Below are positions 6,730-11,607 of a stretch of 11,607 bases of DNA, one piece after another. Location: contig DAOWFY010000135.1 in NCBI GenBank assembly GCA_030637775.1, positions 1 to 11,607 on the forward strand, in the 5' to 3' direction. Source of the stretch: a bacterium (lineage in GTDB: Bacteria; Ratteibacteria; UBA8468). The notes under the pieces were generated by a model. It searched no databases, was not told where the DNA came from, and saw only the letters and a list, made by a program, of their open reading frames with translations. The stretch's first letter is position 1. Each line of letters opens with the position of its first letter. The translations under genes and the position numbers were made by a program.

Positions 6730-7835
6730 AATATTTTTCTAAAGGCTTGAAGTAATTTTTGATTCTCCTCTCTGCTTTTCACTGCCACGCGAATAAATGA
6801 ATTATTAAGTCCTCGGATATTACTACAGTCACGAATTAGAATCCCTTTCTTAAGTAATTTTTTCTGAAGGTGAGAAGCGGAATTTTCTCTCCCCTTCACC
6901 TCATTCCTCCCCCTCAAGGGGGGAGGAGATAGGTGGGGGCGTATCTTAATGAGGATAAAGTTTGTTTTTGATGGAAATGGTTTTAGCTTAGAAATCCTAG
7001 CCAGCCCATTAAAGAGAAAGAGCCTTTCCTTTTCCATAAATTCCCTGCTTTTCTTAATAAATTTACTATTTTTTAAAAGAGAGATGCCGGCAATCTGGGC
7101 TAAACTGTTTACTGACCAGGACGCTCTGATCTCATTTAATCTCTGGATTAACAATCTATTTCCTATGCCATAACCGAGCCGCAGCCCTGGAATGGCAAAG
7201 AACTTTGTGAATGACCTTAAGATAAAAAGATTTCTACTAACGGCCTTTTTTAGACTTTGCTCCTCCTGGTAGTCAATAAAGGATTCATCAAGGAAAAGAA
7301 AAATATTTCTCCTTTTGGTCAATCTTACTATCTCCATCAGTTCCTCGCGAGGGAAAATGGTTCCGGTAGGGTTATTGGGATTACAGAGAAAGATAGCATC
7401 TATCCCCTTTATATACCCGAGAAATTTCCTTAATTCAAACGAAAAATTATTTTTTTCTTTGAGAGGGAAAAATCTTATTTTGCTTCTCTGTATTCTTAAA
7501 GCCTTTTCATATTCGGAAAATGTGGGTATCAGGATTAAAACCTTCTTAGGGATAAATGCCTGAACAAAAAGATAGATCAAGGGCGTAGAACCATTTTCAA
7601 CAATTATCCTTCGGCAATCAACATCGAGATATCGGGATATCTCTTCTCTTAATAACTTGCATTCTGGATCAGGGTAATGAAGAATCTCAGAGAGATTTCT
7701 TTTAATCTGCTTCTTTAACCGGGCAGGTAAACCCAGAGGATTGATATTAGCAGAAAAGTCAACAATCTCCTTGGGAGGAATTCCAAACTCTTCTGCTGCC
7801 TGCCTGATATTGCCTCCGTGAGGCCAATTTTTCAT
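6714..7835 (-). CDS. cobD: L-threonine-O-3-phosphate decarboxylase CobD (fold-type I PLP enzyme)
   Basis: About 373 residues from the ATG at 7835. The N-terminus has the family's H-G-G-N-I-R-Q-A-A, then D-F-S-A-N-I-N-P-L-G, C-N-P-N-N-P-T-G, D-E-S-F-I-D-Y and the PLP-lysine block S-F-T-K-F-F-A-I-P-G-L-R-L-G-Y (Lys211). It decarboxylates threonine phosphate to aminopropanol phosphate, the linker used by CbiB. The HGG motif is normally a few residues from the N-terminus, which supports 7835. A GTG at 7883 overlapping the cobS stop (TAGTG) would add 16 residues encoded by a palindromic repeat and is a possible alternative. No clear ribosome site precedes either start. Residues about 299-318 are an in-frame insertion encoded by a second palindromic element between the F-I-L-I-K-I strand and the C-terminal domain. 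HisC-type aminotransferase is the alternative, made unlikely by the N-terminal motif and context. Confidence 0.92.
   Translation of the reverse strand: MKNWPHGGNIRQAAEEFGIPPKEIVDFSANINPLGLPARLKKQIKRNLSEILHYPDPECKLLREEISRYLDVDCRRIIVENGSTPLIYLFVQAFIPKKVLILIPTFSEYEKALRIQRSKIRFFPLKEKNNFSFELRKFLGYIKGIDAIFLCNPNNPTGTIFPREELMEIVRLTKRRNIFLFLDESFIDYQEEQSLKKAVSRNLFILRSFTKFFAIPGLRLGYGIGNRLLIQRLNEIRASWSVNSLAQIAGISLLKNSKFIKKSREFMEKERLFLFNGLARISKLKPFPSKTNFILIKIRPHLSPPPLRGRNEVKGRENSASHLQKKLLKKGILIRDCSNIRGLNNSFIRVAVKSREENQKLLQAFRKILWKRI
6888..6940. repeat. GC-rich palindromic element inside the cobD reading frame
   Basis: An imperfect palindrome of about 50 bp. The core is CCTCCCCC (6906-6913), loop TCAA, then GGGGGGAGG (6918-6926). 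It is flanked by CACCT (6897-6901) and AGGTG (6931-6935), and by outer C-rich and G-rich ends. Its composition is very different from the surrounding AT-rich gene. It keeps the cobD frame open and encodes an Arg/Pro/Gly-rich stretch (R-P-H-L-S-P-P-P-L-R-G-R and onward) not expected in this enzyme family. It looks like a dispersed miniature palindromic repeat that inserted in frame into a tolerant loop. Confidence 0.75.
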
Positions 7836-7841
7836 TTTTAT

Positions 7842-7886
7842 GTAGTGGTCAACCTTGGTTGACAGCCGAGTAAACTCGGCCACTAC
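7842..7886. repeat. Cloverleaf-like palindromic repeat at the cobS/cobD junction
   Basis: A 45-bp element with closing arms GTAGTGG (7842-7848) and CCACTAC (7880-7886). Inside are two perfect hairpins: GTCAACC/GGTTGAC (7848-7854, 7857-7863) and GCCGAGT/ACTCGGC (7865-7871, 7874-7880), each with a two-base loop. The minus-strand GTAG end supplies the TAG stop of cobS and a GTG that could start cobD. The GCCGAGTAAACTCGGC core recurs exactly at 10256-10271 in the cobU leader. Confidence 0.8.
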
Positions 7887-8623
7887 GAACTATTACCGAG
7901 GATGATTATTAGAAGAGCGACAACTTCAACAATTTCATTTATTGCTCCCAAATTATCCCCGGTAATTCCCCCAATTCTTCCTTTGAAGATTACCAAAAGA
8001 AGAAATGTTGCCGATAGGAGTCCCCCTAAGAGATAAAAAAAGGAAAATTTGATAAGAAGCAAGCCGAGCACGGTTATCAATAGAGAAGTAAGAAGTATCT
8101 CTCTTCTCCCACTATTTTCGACAAATATTCTCCCCAGACCTTCCTCCTTAGCATAAGGAAGGAAAGCTGCCGCCAGGACCATTGCCCAGCGACCTAAAGC
8201 AGGAACAAGAAGTAGGGCATGATTACGAAGGGTAAATGGCAATTGATATAGGAAAAGATATTTTGCTCCTAAGAGAAGAATTAATGCAATCGCGCCTTTT
8301 GCCCCAATATTGCTATCCGCCATAATCCTTAAGATTTCCTCTTTGTCTTTACCTCCGGAAAGACCATCGACGGTATCGGCAAGACCATCCAGATGAAGAG
8401 CACTTGTAATACCGATCCAGACGAGTAGGAGCAGCAGATTAAGGGTAAGAATGGGAAGGAATTTTCTCAGAGAGATGGCAATCAACATCAATATCCCACC
8501 AATAAAAAGACCAACAAGAGGAAAGAAAATTACAGAACCAGCTAAATCTTTCTCCTCTATTTTTATTCCTTTAGGTATCGGAATAATGGTTAAAAATTGG
8601 AGTGCCGCCAAAAAACTTTTCAT
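7883..8623 (-). CDS. cobS: Cobalamin (5'-phosphate) synthase CobS
   Basis: A 246-residue polytopic membrane protein of normal CobS length. It shows the family's L-H-L-D-G-L-A-D-T-V-D-G-L (77-88), where the Asp residues bind Mg2+, then R-I-M-A-D-S-N-I-G-A-K-G-A and a late G-G-I-T-G-D-N-L-G-A-I-N-E (218-230). It joins adenosyl-GDP-cobinamide (from CobU) with alpha-ribazole or its phosphate (from CobT) at the inner membrane, the final step of the nucleotide loop. The ATG overlaps the cobT stop as ATGA. The C-terminal stop TAG is formed by the first bases of a palindromic repeat, so the last one or two residues may differ from the ancestral protein. Confidence 0.95.
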   Translation of the reverse strand: MKSFLAALQFLTIIPIPKGIKIEEKDLAGSVIFFPLVGLFIGGILMLIAISLRKFLPILTLNLLLLLVWIGITSALHLDGLADTVDGLSGGKDKEEILRIMADSNIGAKGAIALILLLGAKYLFLYQLPFTLRNHALLLVPALGRWAMVLAAAFLPYAKEEGLGRIFVENSGRREILLTSLLITVLGLLLIKFSFFYLLGGLLSATFLLLVIFKGRIGGITGDNLGAINEIVEVVALLIIILGNSS

Positions 8624-9711
8624 AATTTTTCTGATACTCCTGCCTCCTCAAAACTTGCCATCTGGTTCAAAATCTTGACTCCGGCCTCGATAATATTAAT
8701 CGCAAGGGCTGCCCCTGTCCCCTCTCCTAATCTCATCTTAAGATCAAACATTGGTCTTTGGTCCATTTCCCTCAGAGCAATGTTATGACCAATTTCCACC
8801 GATTTATGGGAAGCAAACAGGTAATCCTTAACAAGAGGAGCCAGTTGAGTGGCAACGAGGGCACTAACAGTAGAAATAAAACCATCGATCACTACCGGAA
8901 CCTTATTGGCAGCCGCGACAAGAACAACACCGGCCAATCCTCCAATCTCATAGCCTCCGACCTTAGCTAAAATATCTATCGGGTCGGTGGGATCAGGTCT
9001 ATTTACCCTTAGCGCTCTTTTTATCACTTCAATCTTATTTCTCAACTGTGTATCATCAATTCCTGTCCCCCGACCGGTAACATCCTTTACTCTTGCCTTG
9101 GTAATTGCGGCGAGGATAGCACTGACGGCGGTGGTATTTCCAATGCCCATATCACCAATTCCGGCAATATCAATACCATTCTTTTCAAGTTCTTCTTCAA
9201 AGACCTCTACCCCCGCTAAGATCGAGCTCAGTGCCTCTTTTTTAGTCATCGCTGGTCCCTTTGCCATATTCCCTGTTCCATAATTTATCTTTCTATCCTT
9301 GAAATTTTCGAATTTTGATTTCGGGGTACTCATACTGCGTATGGGTTGTTTGATTTTTTCTGCTACCCCCATATCTACCACTACCACCCTTGCTCCGACA
9401 TGGCGGGCCAATACATTGATGCCGGCTCCTCCCGATAAAAAATTGTAGACCATCTGTGCGGTAACCTCAACAGGATAGGCGCTCACTCCTTCCTCAGCAA
9501 CGCCATGGTCAGCAGCAAAGGTGAAGATTACTTTCTTTTCCAGTGAAGGATTGTTTTTCCTGGTGATGCCTGTGATTCTCTTAGCAAATTCTTCCAATCT
9601 TCCCAGACTCCCGATAGGCTTGGTAAGACTATCCAATCTCTTCTGCGTTTCCTGCATAAATCTCTCGTCAACCGGCTTGATTCTTTTAATTATCCCCCTG
9701 ATCCTTTCCAT
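8620..9711 (-). CDS. cobT: Nicotinate-nucleotide:dimethylbenzimidazole phosphoribosyltransferase CobT
   Basis: A 363-residue CobT of about normal length, preceded by a strong GGAGGGG a few bases before its ATG and overlapping cobU by 22 bases. Landmarks are L-D-S-L-T-K-P-I-G-S-L-G-R-L-E (28-42), F-A-A-D-H-G-V, G-G-A-G-I-N-V-L-A-R, G-D-M-G-I-G-N-T-T-A-V-S-A and L-G-E-G-T-G-A-A (328-335), whose Glu330 matches the catalytic glutamate of the family. It moves phosphoribose from nicotinate mononucleotide onto the lower-ligand base to make alpha-ribazole phosphate. The segment between V-V-D-M-G-V-A and K-I-N-Y-G-T appears roughly ten residues longer than I would expect and coincides with a small DNA hairpin near 9330-9350. 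No lower-ligand synthesis gene is in the window, so the base is made elsewhere or imported. Confidence 0.95.
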   Translation of the reverse strand: MERIRGIIKRIKPVDERFMQETQKRLDSLTKPIGSLGRLEEFAKRITGITRKNNPSLEKKVIFTFAADHGVAEEGVSAYPVEVTAQMVYNFLSGGAGINVLARHVGARVVVVDMGVAEKIKQPIRSMSTPKSKFENFKDRKINYGTGNMAKGPAMTKKEALSSILAGVEVFEEELEKNGIDIAGIGDMGIGNTTAVSAILAAITKARVKDVTGRGTGIDDTQLRNKIEVIKRALRVNRPDPTDPIDILAKVGGYEIGGLAGVVLVAAANKVPVVIDGFISTVSALVATQLAPLVKDYLFASHKSVEIGHNIALREMDQRPMFDLKMRLGEGTGAALAINIIEAGVKILNQMASFEEAGVSEKL

Positions 9712-10244
9712 TTCTTTCCCCTCCCTTTCAACTTAATTGGTATTCCCGCCACCACAAAATATACCTCATCCGCTCTTTCTGCCACTATCTGATTAGCAGA
9801 GCCTGCTAAATCCCTGAATCTTCTGGCTAATTCATTATTGGGAACAACCCCATCGCCTACTTCATTGGAAACAATAATCGTGGTGTATTTTGCTTTGCGT
9901 AATAATTTTACTATCTCTCTTACCTCTTTTAAGATTTTTCCTTCGGCCTCATCAGAGAGAAGAAGGTTGGAGATAAAAAGGGTTAAACAGTCAATAATCA
10001 AAAGATGGCAAAAAGATTCTTTGATTCTTCTGATCACTTTCAGAATATTTTTCTCCTCGGCAATTGTCTTCCAATCCCTGGGACGGTTCTCTTGATGGAT
10101 TTTTACTCTTTCAGCCATCTCCTTATCTTTGGGTAAACCGGTAGCTAAAAAAATTACCTTTTTCCCAAAACCCCTGGCTAATTTTAAGGCAAACTTACTC
10201 TTACCGCTTCTCACACCACCGGTGATAAAGATTACTTTACCCAT
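9690..10244 (-). CDS. cobU: Adenosylcobinamide kinase / adenosylcobinamide-phosphate guanylyltransferase CobU
   Basis: A 184-residue CobU of standard length and the first gene of the operon. The P-loop G-G-V-R-S-G-K-S is at 9-16. His50, in V-K-I-H-x-x-x-R-P-x-x-W-x-T, corresponds by position to the histidine guanylylated in characterised CobU. I-I-D-C-L-T-L-F-I-S-N-L and S-N-E-V-G-D-G-V-V-P-x-N complete the family pattern. It phosphorylates adenosylcobinamide and converts the phosphate to adenosyl-GDP-cobinamide. The upstream leader holds a riboswitch, terminator and palindromic repeat, so expression should fall when cobalamin is abundant. No convincing Shine-Dalgarno sequence precedes the ATG; the sequence just before it is T-rich. 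Confidence 0.95.
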   Translation of the reverse strand: MGKVIFITGGVRSGKSKFALKLARGFGKKVIFLATGLPKDKEMAERVKIHQENRPRDWKTIAEEKNILKVIRRIKESFCHLLIIDCLTLFISNLLLSDEAEGKILKEVREIVKLLRKAKYTTIIVSNEVGDGVVPNNELARRFRDLAGSANQIVAERADEVYFVVAGIPIKLKGRGKKWKGSGG

Positions 10245-10251
10245 AATAAAA

Positions 10252-10311
10252 CAAAGCCGAGTAAACTCGGCAACTACAGATTATTGTAGTAGCAAAGTTC
10301 ACTTTGCCTAC
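10252..10311. repeat. Composite palindromic repeat in the cobU leader
   Basis: Two perfect hairpin cores lie side by side: GCCGAGT/ACTCGGC (10256-10262, 10265-10271) and GCAAAGT/ACTTTGC (10292-10298, 10301-10307), each with a two-base loop. ACTAC (10273-10277) and GTAGT (10286-10290) between them can also pair, and CTAC (10308-10311) mirrors GTAG (10286-10289). The first core and its GTAGT flank match the repeat at the cobS/cobD junction. The element lies between the riboswitch terminator and the cobU start. Confidence 0.78.
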
Positions 10312-10313
10312 TC

Positions 10314-10355
10314 CTAAATAAAAAGCCCTTGACAAAAGTTATTATGTCAAGGGCT
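10314..10355 (-). terminator. Intrinsic terminator of the cobalamin riboswitch
   Basis: In the minus transcript AGCCCTTGACA (10345-10355) pairs perfectly with TGTCAAGGGCT (10324-10334): eleven base pairs, a ten-base AT-rich loop, followed directly by TTTTT and more T-rich sequence. It sits between the riboswitch and cobU, the arrangement for premature termination when the aptamer binds cobalamin. Confidence 0.93.
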
Positions 10356-10377
10356 GCACCCTGATTTCTTTGCCCTT
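10349..10377 (-). promoter_or_regulatory. Candidate antiterminator stem
   Basis: The minus-strand AAGGGC at 10372-10377 can pair with GCCCTT at 10349-10354, which is part of the 5' arm of the terminator. The two stems exclude each other, as expected of an expression platform. The helix is only six base pairs with a 17-base loop, so it may be extended by other contacts or be fortuitous. Confidence 0.4.
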
Positions 10378-10381
10378 TTTT

Positions 10382-10410
10382 CTTCAGTCCGCCATCTGGC
10401 GAATCTGAAG
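10382..10410 (-). other. Strong leader hairpin between aptamer and terminator
   Basis: In the minus RNA CTTCAG (10405-10410) pairs with CTGAAG (10382-10387), and an inner TTCGCCA pairs with TGGCGGA through one U-G wobble and one bulged base. The wobble makes the hairpin better as minus-strand RNA than on the other strand. A second 7-bp stem, TTTTCTT/AAGAAAA (10418-10424, 10431-10437), lies next to it. The CCGCCA/TGGCGG core resembles the hairpin at 10594-10620 inside the riboswitch, so it may be a repeat rather than a dedicated regulatory fold. Confidence 0.6.
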
Positions 10411-10448
10411 GCCACTCTTTTCTTTCCGCGAAGAAAAAAGAAGTTTTA

Positions 10449-10651
10449 TCCAGGCAGGTCTTCTGACTCGAAACTCAAACCTACTTGCTCACCTTCCCAT
10501 CCACCTGAGGCAGACAGTGGTATTTTGAGCTTTCGTCGTTTCTCACAGCGTCGGGAGCGTGTCCGCTTTAATTTGACACAAAGTGTCATTCCGCGTCCGC
10601 CACCGAACCAATGGCGGACGAGGAATCTCTACGGACTTCCCTTAACCTGGA
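10449..10651 (-). promoter_or_regulatory. Cobalamin riboswitch controlling the cobU-tonB operon
   Basis: The minus strand has a clear B12 box AGTCAGAAGACCTGCC (10453-10468). Upstream blocks are ACCACTG with GGATGGGAAGG, CTCCCGACGCTGTGAGA, and TTAAGGGAAGTCC followed by GAGATTCC. TCCAGG (10646-10651) pairs with CCTGGA (10449-10454) to close the aptamer as P1. At about 203 nt it is of the large type. An extra section of about 60 nt with two hairpins separates the GGGAA/ATTCC block from the CTCCCGACGCTGTGA block, which are usually close together. A terminator lies about 100 nt downstream, so control is probably transcriptional. It should repress the salvage and uptake genes when adenosylcobalamin or a related cobamide is abundant. 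Confidence 0.92.
10594..10620. repeat. Perfect hairpin inserted within the riboswitch
   Basis: CGTCCGCCA (10594-10602) and TGGCGGACG (10612-10620) form a perfect nine-base-pair stem with a nine-base loop. One mismatch further out, GGAAT/ATTCC can extend it in the minus RNA. A second small hairpin, TGACAC-AAA-GTGTCA, lies next to it at 10574-10588. Neither is part of the conserved aptamer core as I read it; they look like inserted palindromic units. Confidence 0.65.
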
Positions 10652-10658
10652 CATTCTA

Positions 10659-10688
10659 ATTATACAATCTTCCTTTACAAAATGTCAA
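10659..10688 (-). promoter_or_regulatory. Sigma70-type promoter of the B12 operon
   Basis: The minus strand carries a perfect -35 TTGACA (10683-10688) and a perfect -10 TATAAT (10659-10664) with an 18-bp spacer. The predicted start, near 10652, falls at the first base of the riboswitch P1 stem, so the transcript would begin with the aptamer. Confidence 0.88.
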
Positions 10689-10695
10689 CAATCCT

Positions 10696-10724
10696 TTGAT
10701 TTTCTCCTGAAAATATGTTATCTT
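10696..10724 (+). promoter_or_regulatory. Possible promoter of the divergent enolase-superfamily gene
   Basis: TTGATT (10696-10701), a 17-bp spacer and TATCTT (10719-10724), with an extended -10 TG at 10716-10717. Each hexamer matches consensus at four of six positions. The predicted start, about 10731, would leave only a very short leader before the ATG at 10741, so this is tentative. Confidence 0.35.
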
Positions 10725-10740
10725 CAAATGGGAGAAGAGA

Positions 10741-11607
10741 ATGCAATCGGATATCAAAATTTTAGAGGTAGAGACCACCTTCACTCCTTTGAAGTTCCGC
10801 ACACCCTTAAAATTTGGTGCGGTGGTGATCAAGGAGACAGTTTACAGTCAGGTCAGGGTGAAGGTGGAGAACCACCGGGGAGAAATAGCCGAGGGCTTTG
10901 GCGGAATTCTTCTTTCCGATGGCTGGGCCTGGCCAAGTAAGGTCGTTGAGCATCACCAGAGGGAAAGAACAATGAAGGAGGTAACAGAAGAGCTTTGCCG
11001 ACTCTTTGCCTCATCTAAAGATTTCGGCCATCCGATTCAAATCTTCTTTAACTTAGAAGAGGAATTTAAGAGGATAAATAAAGAGGTCTATCATAGAATG
11101 AACATCGAGGAAGGAATGCCATTTTTAGGCGTCCTTCTCTGTGCCTCCCCGATTGATGCCGCCCTTCATGATGCCTTCGGTAATGTCAATGAAATCTCCA
11201 GTTATAATGGATACGGAAGAGAATTTATGCCAGACCTCTCCCCCTGGTTAGGAGAGGAATTTAAAGGAAGGTATATCGCCGATTACCTCAGGAAAGAATA
11301 TCTTCCCCGGATTCCGGTCTTCCATTTAGTGGGAGGGTTAGATAAATTGAGAAAGAGCGAGGTTGATAAAAATGATATCCCCGCCGATGGTCTACCCAAT
11401 TCCTTAGAGGAATGGATAGAAAGGGATGGGCTTACCTGCTTGAAGATTAAATTGAAAGGAAATGACCTCAATTGGGATGTCGACCGGGTCTTAGAGATAG
11501 TGAAGGTCTCGCATGAGATGAAAATCTCCAAAAATAGAGGTGAACTCTATTTTAGTGCCGACACCAATGAGCAATGCGAGAATCCCGAATATCTTATTGA
11601 AATGCTC
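10741..11607 (+). CDS. Enolase-superfamily protein (mandelate racemase/muconate-lactonising type), 3'-truncated by window end
   Basis: The reading frame runs 289 codons to the window edge with no stop. GGGAG at 10730-10734, six bases upstream, supports the ATG at 10741. The N-terminal capping domain (about 5-60) contains the T-P-L-K-F-x-x-x-x-x-K-E-T pattern and a V-E-N-H-R-G-E-I-A-E-G-F-G strand. A D-A-A-L-H-D-A-F-G helix (139-147) follows, then a K235-I-K237 catalytic dyad and the first metal-ligand strand S-A-D-T-N-E (272-277). Enzymes of this superfamily abstract a proton alpha to a carboxylate with Mg2+ bound; the exact substrate (racemase, epimerase, dehydratase or cycloisomerase) cannot be told here. 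The stretch between the D-A-F-G helix and the KxK motif is long (about 90 residues). It is transcribed away from the B12 operon and has no evident functional link to it. Confidence 0.85.
   Translation, partial: MQSDIKILEVETTFTPLKFRTPLKFGAVVIKETVYSQVRVKVENHRGEIAEGFGGILLSDGWAWPSKVVEHHQRERTMKEVTEELCRLFASSKDFGHPIQIFFNLEEEFKRINKEVYHRMNIEEGMPFLGVLLCASPIDAALHDAFGNVNEISSYNGYGREFMPDLSPWLGEEFKGRYIADYLRKEYLPRIPVFHLVGGLDKLRKSEVDKNDIPADGLPNSLEEWIERDGLTCLKIKLKGNDLNWDVDRVLEIVKVSHEMKISKNRGELYFSADTNEQCENPEYLIEML

Noticed and set aside
7842-7886. A possible intrinsic terminator between cobS and cobD.
   Set aside because: Strong hairpins are present but no T-tract follows in the minus transcript, and the downstream genes appear to depend on the same transcript.
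10252-10311. A CRISPR-like array of short repeats.
   Set aside because: There are only two core copies, the units are palindromes of different sequence, and no regular repeat-spacer spacing exists.
10611-10940. A plus-strand open frame across the riboswitch promoter and into the enolase-superfamily gene.
   Set aside because: It crosses the riboswitch and promoter, has no family-like features, and its second half is an out-of-frame shadow of the gene starting at 10741.

Overview
The window is almost entirely one minus-strand operon for corrinoid (vitamin B12) uptake and late-stage cobamide assembly. It comes from a diderm bacterium: a TonB-type energy transducer and a lipoprotein-like binding protein imply an outer membrane. 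The DNA is AT-rich, genes overlap head to tail, and short palindromic repeats lie between and inside genes. This would fit an uncultured candidate-phylum genome, but the lineage cannot be fixed from the sequence.

Right edge (10741-11607, plus strand): the 5' part of a divergent enolase-superfamily gene. The divergent region holds a near-consensus minus-strand promoter (10659-10688). Its transcript would begin at the base of a long cobalamin riboswitch (10449-10651), followed by a leader hairpin, a possible antiterminator, an intrinsic terminator (10314-10355) and a palindromic repeat before the first gene.

In transcription order the operon is cobU, cobT, cobS, cobD (threonine-phosphate decarboxylase), an asparagine-synthase-like PP-loop protein with a C-terminal zinc ribbon, a Dph6-like PP-loop ATPase, cbiB, btuF, btuC, btuD, an unrecognised Rossmann-like Cys-rich protein, and tonB. 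Nearly every junction overlaps by 1-28 bases. The exception is cobS/cobD, where a 45-bp palindromic repeat sits. After tonB a second, compact cobalamin riboswitch (10-100, minus) leads out of the window at the left edge, presumably into another B12 gene such as a TonB-dependent receptor.

Functionally, TonB would energise outer-membrane uptake and BtuFCD would carry the corrinoid across the inner membrane. CobD and CbiB would make and attach the aminopropanol-phosphate arm to cobyric acid. CobU, CobT and CobS would activate the arm, make the lower-ligand nucleotide and join them. No corrin-ring genes, cobalt adenosyltransferase, CbiZ or CobC are present here, so this looks like salvage or late assembly. 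The least explained parts are the two adjacent PP-loop enzymes, the unknown 886-1572 protein, and the palindromic elements that have invaded the riboswitch, an intergenic junction and the cobD reading frame.
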